Source: Deltaproteobacteria bacterium (GTDB lineage Bacteria > Myxococcota_A > Polyangia > JAAYKL01). Taken from it: DNA of 42,954 nt. How positions within the stretch are numbered: position 1 is the stretch's first letter; each line of letters opens with the position of its first letter. Under the pieces are notes generated by a model. The model made no database searches and was not told the origin of the DNA. It was given only the letters and a program-made list of their open reading frames with translations. This document shows positions 1 through 7,739 of the stretch, piece by piece. The stretch is taken from contig JAFGQN010000012.1 of NCBI GenBank assembly GCA_016935665.1, positions 1 to 42,954 of the forward strand, in the 5' to 3' direction. The position numbers were made by a program, and so were the translations under genes.

Positions 1-13
1 CAACCGAGAGCAT

Positions 14-221
14 ACGCGGGAATACTTTGGCACATCGTAACCGCGCCCCTCGTGGGCGCGGGAAGAACGGTCAGGGGCAAACGAGAGTCAACGCGGGAAT
101 GCTTTGGCACATCGTAACCGCGCCCCTCGTGGGCGCGGGAAGAACGGTCAGGGGCAAACGAGAGTTAACGCGGGAATGCTTTGGTACATCGTAACCGCGC
201 CCCTCGTGGGCGCGGGAAGAG
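14..221 (+). repeat. 77-bp tandem repeat array with palindromic core (array 1)
   Basis: Nearly three copies of a 77-bp unit begin at 14, 91 and 168; the third is cut after about 54 bp. Copies differ by only a few bases. Each contains a perfect hairpin, CCGCGCCC-CTCGT-GGGCGCGG (8-bp stem, 5-nt loop), at 41-61, 118-138 and 195-215, preceded by CATCGTAA. The window begins inside or just before the array, so it may continue to the left. The same 29-bp core appears in reverse orientation at 339-600. No coding function is evident. A role as a nucleoid-protein or regulator site, or as transcript structure, is possible but only inferred. Confidence 0.9.
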
Positions 222-338
222 CAGGTAGCTCCCTGTTCAGAGCTGCTTGAACCTCCGCCGATGCAGTCTTACTGGCCGTCATGGGTCTTGCGCCACATTG
301 GAAGCGAAAGCGACAGGTCGTTTAGCTGCGGTGTTCCG

Positions 339-600
339 CCGCGCCCACGAGGGGCGCGGTTACGATGAGCGGAGTGTGTGTGTGCTGCGGTGTTCAGCCG
401 CGCCCACGAGGGGCTCGGTCACGATGACAGGGGAGCCGTTGTCCCGCCTGCACTGCCGCGCCCACGAGGGGCGCGGTCATGATGATGCGGAGCGGGTGTA
501 CTGCGGTGTTCCGCCGCGCCCACAAGGGGCGCGGTCACGATGACAGGGGAGCCGTTGTCCCACCTGCACTGCCGCGCCCACGAGGGGCTCGGTCACGATA
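339..600 (-). repeat. Inverted-orientation array of the same 29-bp palindromic element (array 2)
   Basis: Five copies of the reverse complement of the 29-bp core of array 1 lie at 339-367, 398-426, 456-484, 514-542 and 572-600, spaced 58-59 bp apart. The intervening 29-30 bp segments alternate between two kinds: the one at 427-455 recurs with one mismatch at 543-571, and the one at 368-397 resembles 485-513. The array is therefore a roughly 116-bp higher-order tandem repeat. The geometry imitates a CRISPR array, but the repeated inter-repeat segments and absence of cas genes argue against that. A 98-codon open frame at 247-543 crosses the array and is not believed to be a gene. Confidence 0.88.
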
Positions 601-666
601 CTTGCCGACGGTCTGATGGCTGCGTTGAATTGCGTCGCTCACAAGGAGAGTGACAAAACGGTTGAA

Positions 667-1719
667 CTATTCGGTGCAGTATCCCTTTAGATATTGCTTA
701 AAACCGCCAGTTAATGGTTCGCAATGGGTAGGAGGTGCACAATTGCTATCTGAGAGGCACACTGGTGTCAAATAGGTTTCTTCAGCTATAATATCCGGTG
801 ACTCGCATTTCGTGAAACACTGAACATCATGCGGAACAATGAAAAATGCGCAGAGTTCCCCCCCCGTACAATCATTTGATGAATCACAAACCAGCCGTAA
901 TTGGGATTGCTTACTACTTGCCACTGGACAATCCATCGCATCTTCTGCGCATATCCCATCACCGTCTTTGTTTACACAACAGTGATTCCCCGCATCACAA
1001 ACCCCCGCACTTCCACAATCCACCGCTGGGCGAAACTCGCATTCGCCGTTGCCGTCGCATACGTCATTTTCGTTGTCACCGCACTGCGTGCGAGACGCCG
1101 CCGGGGTGAATTTTGCGGTGCAGTCCTCCTGGGTGTTGCACTCGCCAAAAGCTTTACATATTTGAGAGGGTGGGGTGTAGATGGCGCAGGGGGTGTTTTC
1201 TTTGCAGGTGATTGGGGAGCACTCGGTGTCGTTGGCAGGGGTGATACTGCACTCGCCGGTGGTGTCGCATTGTTGACAGGGATCGGCACAGTCGGATTGG
1301 CAGCAGACGCCGTTGGCGCAGTAGGTGGATGCGCAGTCGGTGTGATTGCCGCACGGGGCGCCGAGTTGTTTTGTTCCGGTAGTTGGCGTATTGGTGTCCT
1401 TTGCCGTTTCTGTGTCGGCAGCAGAATTGATGGCAGTTCCCGTGTCCACAGCGGTGGCCGTTTCGGTGTCTGTGGACGTGTCGCTGCCAATGATGGCACT
1501 GCTGTCCGCGGTTGAGCCGGAATCTGTATTGGTGTCTGTATTCCCATCGGTGGCAACAATCGCGTCGGCGCTTGTGCCAATATCTGTGTTGGTATCCGTA
1601 CTGGAATCGGTGTCGGTTTCCAGTTCGCTCTGGGAACCAAAGTGATACTTGTCAAAATCTGTTCCCAGCGCACAGCCGACAATAACGATTGGTAAAAGTA
1701 AAAGATGCATTTTATTCAT
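667..1719 (-). CDS. Cys-rich, Thr/Asp-linker surface lipoprotein of unknown function
   Basis: This 350-residue protein starts at ATG 1719, chosen because an AAAGGG ribosome site precedes it and the signal peptide then begins MNKMHLLLL. A type II (lipoprotein) signal ends in IVGC, so the mature protein should be lipid-anchored. Residues about 30-110 are a low-complexity Thr/Asp/Ser linker (TDTDSSTDTNTD and similar). The C-terminal 240 residues carry many cysteines in short CxxxxxC and CC patterns (for example GVCCQSDC and NHCCVNKDGDG), suggesting disulfide-stabilised modules. Such proteins are common in myxobacteria-like genomes, usually without assigned function. The neighbour at 1888 has the same architecture. 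I recognise no catalytic domain; an exposed adhesin-like or structural role is a guess. Confidence 0.8.
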   Translation of the reverse strand: MNKMHLLLLPIVIVGCALGTDFDKYHFGSQSELETDTDSSTDTNTDIGTSADAIVATDGNTDTNTDSGSTADSSAIIGSDTSTDTETATAVDTGTAINSAADTETAKDTNTPTTGTKQLGAPCGNHTDCASTYCANGVCCQSDCADPCQQCDTTGECSITPANDTECSPITCKENTPCAIYTPPSQICKAFGECNTQEDCTAKFTPAASRTQCGDNENDVCDGNGECEFRPAVDCGSAGVCDAGNHCCVNKDGDGICAEDAMDCPVASSKQSQLRLVCDSSNDCTGGELCAFFIVPHDVQCFTKCESPDIIAEETYLTPVCLSDSNCAPPTHCEPLTGGFKQYLKGYCTE

Positions 1720-1887
1720 GAGAAGCCCTTTGATTGCGGGGCAAACGCCCCACGTCCGCCCTGAGAATTGTCGAAAATTGAACCAATTTGACACGGTTCC
1801 GTTTTAGGAAGAGCAGGTGTTGACGGTATTTAGTCAGCTTGTTTTGAAGAGTATTTAAAACACGTAGCGACTTTTTGAAAGGTGTTT

Positions 1888-3282
1888 TTAGTAATCCAAA
1901 TCAATTTCTGTGATCGAGATGGTAACATCATCGCTACTGAAAGTGGCGTAAGTTCGAATATTCATATAGCGAAACACCACTGGTTCTTCGTCCCATGGCT
2001 GATCTTCGTAGACTCCCCAACAACCTTCCCATGAGCCATTAATGAATCGTTCCAGTTCTCCATAGCTGTAGTGGCTAAGGACATACTGACATCCACTAAC
2101 TCCATTTTCTGTTTCCAGAGTGACGGTTTCAACATCGCCAGTGGCTGTTATATATACATCTCTCGGATCCACTGCTCCGCTAAATACGAACTGAATACTT
2201 CCCAACTGATCATCATCCAACGCCCACTCTGCGTTCACCTGGCTGGCAGTTTGTGAGAAAACCAAATCAAGAGGTTCAGTTGAAACGAGTTCGTCACTGC
2301 TCACTTGTTCGAACGTCAACGGAAATAAAAATTCGCATTGCGCCGTTGCACTCGGGCTCACCACCCCACACCCCGAACAATCTCCCATCACCCATTGGCC
2401 GGCTTCGCATACCTGCAGGTTGCCGGTGGCGCAGGAGCCTTTGTAGCCGTCGGCGGCGGTGCAGACGGCGGGGGTTTGAGAGTCGGAATCCGTGGATTGA
2501 GTGATTCCAGTGGCGGTGTCGGTTACAGATGTGTCCGTGGAAAGGGTGTCGGAGTCAGAAATGTGAGCGGCGGAGTCCGAATCCGGGGGGGAGCATTGGG
2601 TGGTGCAGGCGGTGGAGAGGCAGTCTCCAATGGCGGTTAATGCGGTCAGATCGGCGATGGCCATGTTGGCCGGGATGCAATTGGCGACGCATGTTTCGTC
2701 CTGACAGGTCAGTACGCACGAAGAAGCGGTGGCGCACGGTGCGGATGCCTGACAGGTGGTCAGCTGGGTGGCGCAGTTCGTGGCCATGCAGGTTTGGCAT
2801 GCCACAAGCGGGTTGATTTGCTCGGAGTCGGTGGCAGTGGTGATGCTGGTACCGGAGTCGGTATCGGCAGGTATAATGGGCTGGCTGTCGGTGCCCAGCT
2901 GGACGCACAGATTATTGTAGCAGCTGAGGGTGCCATTGCACGTGTTGTTGCCGTAGCAGGGATACCCGGCGTCGCCCTGGCCAGCACCGGTGTCTGTGGT
3001 GCCGGTAGCCATGCATAAATTGCCCGTGCATTCGAGGCCGGCGTTACAGGTCCCGTTGCCATAACAGGCACCGCCCAACGAGCCCGGCCCAGTGGAGCTT
3101 GCCAGAACACACAAATCGGTTTCGCATTTCAAACCCTGATTGCAGGTGCCGTTGGGATAACACGCGGCGCCCGCGGTACCCTGGGCGGCCGTTTCCGTTT
3201 TTTTGTCGTCGCTGCCGCAGCCCGACAGCAGCATGAATCCGATAAAAAGAGTCAGTGCTGTAAGTAATCCCCGCATATTCAT
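1888..3282 (-). CDS. Cys-rich repeat lipoprotein of unknown function
   Basis: This 464-residue predicted lipoprotein starts at ATG 3282, with AAAGGA just upstream. An earlier in-frame ATG at 3375 would bury the signal peptide. The signal peptide ends in the strong lipobox LSGC. Three near-copies of a short Cys module follow (patterns CYPNGTCNQGLKC, CYGNGTCNAGLEC and CYGNNTCNGTLSC), then a Ser/Thr/Asp linker. Next comes a domain with regularly spaced cysteines (CQTCMATNCATQLTTC onward), a second acidic linker, and a roughly 170-residue C-terminal domain rich in beta-strand-like sequence. It probably sits on the outer membrane or cell surface. It is the same style as the neighbouring lipoprotein at 667, and the two may be paralogous in architecture. 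Function is unknown. Confidence 0.8.
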   Translation of the reverse strand: MNMRGLLTALTLFIGFMLLSGCGSDDKKTETAAQGTAGAACYPNGTCNQGLKCETDLCVLASSTGPGSLGGACYGNGTCNAGLECTGNLCMATGTTDTGAGQGDAGYPCYGNNTCNGTLSCYNNLCVQLGTDSQPIIPADTDSGTSITTATDSEQINPLVACQTCMATNCATQLTTCQASAPCATASSCVLTCQDETCVANCIPANMAIADLTALTAIGDCLSTACTTQCSPPDSDSAAHISDSDTLSTDTSVTDTATGITQSTDSDSQTPAVCTAADGYKGSCATGNLQVCEAGQWVMGDCSGCGVVSPSATAQCEFLFPLTFEQVSSDELVSTEPLDLVFSQTASQVNAEWALDDDQLGSIQFVFSGAVDPRDVYITATGDVETVTLETENGVSGCQYVLSHYSYGELERFINGSWEGCWGVYEDQPWDEEPVVFRYMNIRTYATFSSDDVTISITEIDLDY

Positions 3283-3467
3283 TGGAGTTCCTTTCATTGT
3301 ACGCATCAAACCAGGATGCAGGTGGATATGCATAAAAGCAATACATTGGTATTCGTCAAATCGACGAAGGTCCATTTAAACCGAATTTTTACATCAGAGC
3401 AAGAACTGTTTATGGAATGTGTAGAACCAAGCGAAAATTATCTGCAAATGAGAGAAATGCGTTGGTC

Positions 3468-4373
3468 CTATGGGGCGGGTACGACGCGAACGTAGAATTC
3501 GGCGATGGTGAGGCCCAGGTGCCAGGGCTCGCCGTCGTCGCGAATCAGTAAAAAAACAGGATGAATATTGGGGTCTTTGCGCGCCTGAAGATTTAATGGG
3601 TCTGCCGGGGCGCCGCCGGTATATTCTTTGTATTCGGGGGCAATCCAGGGCTCGATGGCTTCCCGTCGCGATTTGAAATCCCCGGCAGTGGAAATCCATT
3701 GGTAGCGCAGTGTATTGCCTGGCAATGCGGCACTGGACACCGCCTGAAAATGAACTTCTTCGTCCTCGGTTATGGTGAGGGGCGACGCCATGGCGATTTG
3801 TCGCTGCGCTTCGAAATCGGGCGCTGTGCTGACGGCTGCGATGATGTCAACGATGGTGTCGTCCGCGCGATGCAGCGCCAGCCTGGACAGCGTGGGGTTG
3901 TTGGTGCGCGGTGCGTTGGGCGTTCGCGATACCGTTAGCGTACGCATTCCAAAAAGCACGTCATTGCTGTTCAAGATGGCGTCAATATCGTCGATGCCGC
4001 CCAGATTTTCGAGCAGACGGTTGTCTTTGGCCACGGCCACCGAGATCATATATGCCGCCATACCGTGTTCGTTGTACGCGTCGTCGGGAATGGACGGTAC
4101 AACAAATTGAACTGTCTGTCCCAAAAGGGGGATTAGAGAATCAGTGCCGTCCGTCATCCATATTGCCGACAGCGCCGGACGTTTTCCAAGACCGTCGGCC
4201 ACATGAACGGTAGCCGTGACCGTATCACCAGGAGACGCCTCGGGCGGATTGAGCGTAATGCCGATGATTTCAGTTTTCTTTAATACCGCCTGGGTGGGGT
4301 CATCAAACTCTTCGAAGCAGGCGATGACCAGCGGCAGCAGTGCGATAATCAGTGATGTGTTTATCCGTTTCAT
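3468..4373 (-). CDS. Lipoprotein cotranscribed with TonB-dependent receptor
   Basis: This 301-residue protein begins MKRINTSLIIALLPLVIAC, a short lipoprotein signal with the lipid cysteine at about residue 19. A GAGGTG ribosome site lies just before the ATG. The mature part shows a predicted Ig-like stretch near residues 36-130 (PPEASPGDTVTATVHVADG). No enzyme motif was seen. It follows the TonB-dependent receptor by only 14 bp and should share its transcript. By analogy with outer-membrane receptors that carry a lipoprotein partner, it may capture or hand over the ligand, but that is inference from position. The substrate is unknown. Confidence 0.8.
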   Translation of the reverse strand: MKRINTSLIIALLPLVIACFEEFDDPTQAVLKKTEIIGITLNPPEASPGDTVTATVHVADGLGKRPALSAIWMTDGTDSLIPLLGQTVQFVVPSIPDDAYNEHGMAAYMISVAVAKDNRLLENLGGIDDIDAILNSNDVLFGMRTLTVSRTPNAPRTNNPTLSRLALHRADDTIVDIIAAVSTAPDFEAQRQIAMASPLTITEDEEVHFQAVSSAALPGNTLRYQWISTAGDFKSRREAIEPWIAPEYKEYTGGAPADPLNLQARKDPNIHPVFLLIRDDGEPWHLGLTIAEFYVRVVPAP

Positions 4374-4387
4374 TTAAATCACCTCGC

Positions 4388-6844
4388 TTAAAATTCAGCC
4401 GTGACGCCAATGGATGGCAGTATGGGCAAATCGGTGATGGAGACGTTCTCGGTGTAATCGTAATTGTACATGGTATCCACCTGGTTTTTATGGAGATATA
4501 CATTCTGTACATCCAGATACGTGTGCAGTACCCATGTATTGAATACCCACTGTTTATCGAGGCGCAGGTCCAGCCGATGGTACGCGTCCCGTGTGTCCTG
4601 GTTTTTGGAGTCCTCGTTGTAAACGGGCATGTACGTCCCGTTGTCGCCGTTGTAGATGCGGCTGCGAATGCGGGTGTAGGGCTCGCCGCTGGTGTACTGG
4701 AAGCGCAGCCCCAGTCGCCAGTCTTTGGTGAACTGCCAGGAGGCCACCGCAATCAGATTGTGACGCTGATCCATATCAAACGGGCGATAGTCCGTGCCCG
4801 GTCCATCGTTGCGCATGGATTTGGAGACCGAATACGAAATCCAGCCAAAGAAGCGATTGGTCCAGTTGTGACGCAGCATCACCTCTCCACCGTATACATA
4901 TCCTTCGCCACTGTTGTCGTAGTGGCGCATGCCGTTGTCGGTTTCGCGGGCGGCCACCATATTGTCGAGCCATTTGTAGTAGCCCTGAATATCCAGGTCG
5001 ATGGTGTCGGTGATGGCCCATTCGAATCCACCCACCGCATGAATGGCCCGCTCCATTTCCAAACCACCGTTGCCAAAGTGTTCATCGAATTCATCGAAGT
5101 CGGGCACCCGGTGATACACACCACCAGATGCTTTGAGGGTAAACGGTTTCACTATCTGATATCGGGCGCCCAGTCTGGGGCCAAGGCCATAGGTGTTCAG
5201 CTTCGATTCGTGGTCAAACCGAAGACTCGGAACGAGCAGCAGATTTCCGATTTGCATTTCATCCAGCACATATGCACTGGTAATCAGGTCACCCGTTTTT
5301 GAGTTCGTTCTAATGGGATCATTGCCGGTGAATGTGAATGCCACATCGCCTTCCTTGGGTGGTTGAATCATGTTCGCGCTCAGTTTGGCGAGTCGGGGCG
5401 TCAACCCTATGCCTGCCCCCAGCGTGTGGTTTTTCCCCAGTTTGATTTTAAGGTCATCTTTAATGTCAAACAGAGCGTAGTCGCCGTTAAAGTAGTATTT
5501 GCCAAAAATGCTCTCATCTTTCATCAGATACACGCCCGGAGACAGATGATTGGAAATAACGCCGTTGTCGTAACGATGATGTATAAAAAGGTTGTGTCCC
5601 TGATACGAGAAATCGATGGCTCCAGTGAGATTGGGATCGCTATCATCGACCATGTCCAGATTGAGGGCCATACCGTCCTTGTCACCGTAAATGTCCAGAC
5701 CCAGAGAATGCCGTTTGTTGATACGGTAGTTCCATTTGGCCTGGTAGTCCCAGTACATGGGGTATGTGGTAAAGTTGAGGCCATCGATTTTGTCGTTGAG
5801 ATCAATGGCTTTGAGTATCAGATCCGTGGTGGAACGCCGTGCCGCCACCGCCACTTCCATTTTGTCGTTTATGGGGCCTTCCACCAGAAAGCTGGTATCA
5901 ATCAGCGAGGCATCCATGTAGCCGCCCCATCTATCTGAACGCGGCGCCCGTGTTTGTACGTTGACCACACCGCCAGTGGCCAGTCCATGCTGCGCACTGA
6001 ACCCGCCGGTCATCAGCTCAAAGCTGTCAATCAGTTTGGAGTTGTAGGTGGACTTGATGCCGCCAAAATGGAAGATGCTGTATATCTCGTGGCCATCAAT
6101 GTAAAACTTGCTGTCTTCTGCATTGGAGCCGCGTATGACAATATTGCCGTCGCCCATTCCCCTGGCCACACCTGGCATGGATTCAATGGCTTTCAACGCG
6201 TCCCCGCCGGTTCCTGGAACCAGCTCGGCTTCTTCGATGTGAATCACGCTTCTGGACACTTCCTTTTCCACTTTTTTGTCGCGGACCACCACCTCCATGG
6301 CGCTGTGACTGCGCGGCACCAGATAATACGTCACCTCTGTACGCTGACCTTCAACAATTGTATTGCCCGTTTTGTAGGTTTCGTAATTGGTGGTGGGAAC
6401 AACCACTTCATATGTGCCTGCCGCCAGATTGTAAAAAGCAAATCGCCCGTCTGCATCCGTTGTGGCGGAAAGGTCGGTATCTTTGATATACACTTCGGTA
6501 TCGGCAATGGGACGCCGCGACCCTTTTTCGACAAGCACACCGGTGAAGTTGGCTATTTTTCTGGTGGGCGCTGACTTCTCGGGTGCCGTTGCGGTATCGG
6601 CGATGGGGGCGCTCGCCGCCACGTCTTTGGGTGAATCCGTCGGCTGCGTTGTGGTTTCCTTTGGCTTATTGGATGTGTCCACCTGTGGCGTCTCGCCATC
6701 GGGCAATGCGTCATCCGCGTATTCCACGGTTACCTGAATGTCGTTCTCATCGTCGGGGGTTGCGGCCGACTCCGCTTTTGCCATTACAGTGGTTGCGTAC
6801 AGCAACCCCATCGCAAAAATTAGAATTGATGCGTCGCGTTTCAT
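4388..6844 (-). CDS. TonB-dependent outer-membrane receptor
   Basis: This 818-residue outer-membrane receptor is expected to import a ligand using energy delivered by TonB. It has a signal peptide (residues 1-22) and an acidic Thr/Pro-rich extension (about 25-95). A carboxypeptidase-regulatory-like beta-sandwich follows (about 98-178, with TTDADGRFAFYNLAAGTY), then a plug domain (about 195-300, with DALKAIESMPGV and IVIRGSNAEDSKFYIDG), then a beta-barrel to the C-terminal Phe (GVTAEF). The start has an AGGTG ribosome site. It lies 16 bp downstream of tonB and 14 bp upstream of a lipoprotein gene, forming a three-gene operon. The N-terminal domain order resembles receptors of Bacteroidota and Myxococcota. 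Substrate cannot be told from sequence; no siderophore or cobalamin genes are nearby. Confidence 0.92.
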   Translation of the reverse strand: MKRDASILIFAMGLLYATTVMAKAESAATPDDENDIQVTVEYADDALPDGETPQVDTSNKPKETTTQPTDSPKDVAASAPIADTATAPEKSAPTRKIANFTGVLVEKGSRRPIADTEVYIKDTDLSATTDADGRFAFYNLAAGTYEVVVPTTNYETYKTGNTIVEGQRTEVTYYLVPRSHSAMEVVVRDKKVEKEVSRSVIHIEEAELVPGTGGDALKAIESMPGVARGMGDGNIVIRGSNAEDSKFYIDGHEIYSIFHFGGIKSTYNSKLIDSFELMTGGFSAQHGLATGGVVNVQTRAPRSDRWGGYMDASLIDTSFLVEGPINDKMEVAVAARRSTTDLILKAIDLNDKIDGLNFTTYPMYWDYQAKWNYRINKRHSLGLDIYGDKDGMALNLDMVDDSDPNLTGAIDFSYQGHNLFIHHRYDNGVISNHLSPGVYLMKDESIFGKYYFNGDYALFDIKDDLKIKLGKNHTLGAGIGLTPRLAKLSANMIQPPKEGDVAFTFTGNDPIRTNSKTGDLITSAYVLDEMQIGNLLLVPSLRFDHESKLNTYGLGPRLGARYQIVKPFTLKASGGVYHRVPDFDEFDEHFGNGGLEMERAIHAVGGFEWAITDTIDLDIQGYYKWLDNMVAARETDNGMRHYDNSGEGYVYGGEVMLRHNWTNRFFGWISYSVSKSMRNDGPGTDYRPFDMDQRHNLIAVASWQFTKDWRLGLRFQYTSGEPYTRIRSRIYNGDNGTYMPVYNEDSKNQDTRDAYHRLDLRLDKQWVFNTWVLHTYLDVQNVYLHKNQVDTMYNYDYTENVSITDLPILPSIGVTAEF

Positions 6845-6860
6845 TTGTCACCTGCACTTT

Positions 6861-7643
6861 TCATGAATCCAAAATGAATCTGTAGGGAATTTTAATTTTG
6901 ACTGGAACCGGTTTGCCGTTGACCATACCAGGGGCAAATCGGGATTTGGACAGCGCTGCAACAGCTGCCTTTTCGAGACCGGCGCCGGGGGTCTTCAACA
7001 CTTTTACGTGGCGTACGCGCCCTTCGGTGTCGATTAATACTTCGAGCTGGACGACCCCTTCCACCTCTGCCTGCCGCGCCTCGACGGGATACACGGGTTC
7101 GATGCGGGTCTCAAATTTGGGCGCCTGCGAGAGATTGTACACGGGAACCGGTTTAATCTCTTCTTTCACTTTAGGGGCCACTGGCACTGTCGTGTCTTTT
7201 ACGGGGGCCAGAGGCTGCACTTTTTTGGGTGGCGCCTTCTTTTCCATGGTGGTTTCCAGGGTATTGCCCACGCGGATGGCCACACCGCTGTCTCCCTGGC
7301 CAACCGAATCCGCTGTGGCCCCAAAAACGGGTTTTGGGGGCTCCTCTGCCGGTGGCGGCGGTGCTTTTTGAGTATTGGGCTTTGGGGGCCGCCGTTTTGG
7401 AACCGGCTTTTCCTCCGGTGGCGGTGGTGGTGGTTCCTCCCTGGGTTCCGGTTCCGGCTCCGGTGTTGCTTCGGGGGGCGGCGCGGTGAATTCAATGCGG
7501 CTGGCTTCGTAATGGGGTTTGTCTTTATGTTCCGCGTATTCTGTGCCGGCAACAAACAATCCCCCGTGAACAAGGATGGAACCCGCCACTGCCCAGACGA
7601 CCCAACTGGCTCTTTTTTTTGGTTGTGGTGTAATTTTGATCAT
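6861..7643 (-). CDS. tonB: Energy transducer TonB
   Basis: This 260-residue inner-membrane protein links the proton motive force to outer-membrane receptors. One transmembrane helix is visible (residues about 13-33, WVVWAVAGSILVHGGLF). A long Pro/Glu/Lys-rich periplasmic spacer follows (about 54-110), then a linker, then the TonB C-terminal domain (about 178-260) with YPVEARQAEVEGVVQLEVLI and a terminal PYRFIL strand. ATG 7643 was chosen as the start; a TTG at 7691 would add 16 basic residues before the helix and cannot be excluded. It is the first gene of the TonB/receptor/lipoprotein operon and probably serves that receptor specifically. No exbB or exbD lies in this window, so the motor must be encoded elsewhere. 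Confidence 0.92.
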   Translation of the reverse strand: MIKITPQPKKRASWVVWAVAGSILVHGGLFVAGTEYAEHKDKPHYEASRIEFTAPPPEATPEPEPEPREEPPPPPPEEKPVPKRRPPKPNTQKAPPPPAEEPPKPVFGATADSVGQGDSGVAIRVGNTLETTMEKKAPPKKVQPLAPVKDTTVPVAPKVKEEIKPVPVYNLSQAPKFETRIEPVYPVEARQAEVEGVVQLEVLIDTEGRVRHVKVLKTPGAGLEKAAVAALSKSRFAPGMVNGKPVPVKIKIPYRFILDS

Positions 7644-7739
7644 AAGTTTATCCGGTTTGTGTTGTTGTTTCCGTTGTTGCTGGTGAAACAACCGGACAGA
7701 GAAAAAGTGTTACTTAAAAAAAATGGAAATAACCGGCGG

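Noticed and set aside
247-543. A 98-codon plus-strand open frame
   Set aside because: It runs through the repeat array and its peptide just mirrors the repeats (RAHEGRG). It has no convincing ribosome site.
339-600. A functional CRISPR array
   Set aside because: Inter-repeat segments recur with few differences and no cas gene is in the window. The related array 1 has a different period of 77 bp, so a nested tandem repeat fits better.
901-1515. A 204-codon plus-strand open frame over the first lipoprotein gene
   Set aside because: It is antisense to a gene with a clear lipoprotein signal and Cys modules, and its own sequence has no family features.
1720-1794. Upstream start of the first lipoprotein (25 extra residues)
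   Set aside because: The extra residues would bury the signal peptide, and the better ribosome site lies before ATG 1719.
3283-3375. Upstream start of the second lipoprotein (31 extra residues)
   Set aside because: It would place a hydrophilic stretch before the lipoprotein signal; AAAGGA fits ATG 3282.
4352-5302. A 316-codon plus-strand open frame inside the TonB receptor
   Set aside because: It is antisense to a well-conserved receptor barrel, so it is best explained as a shadow.
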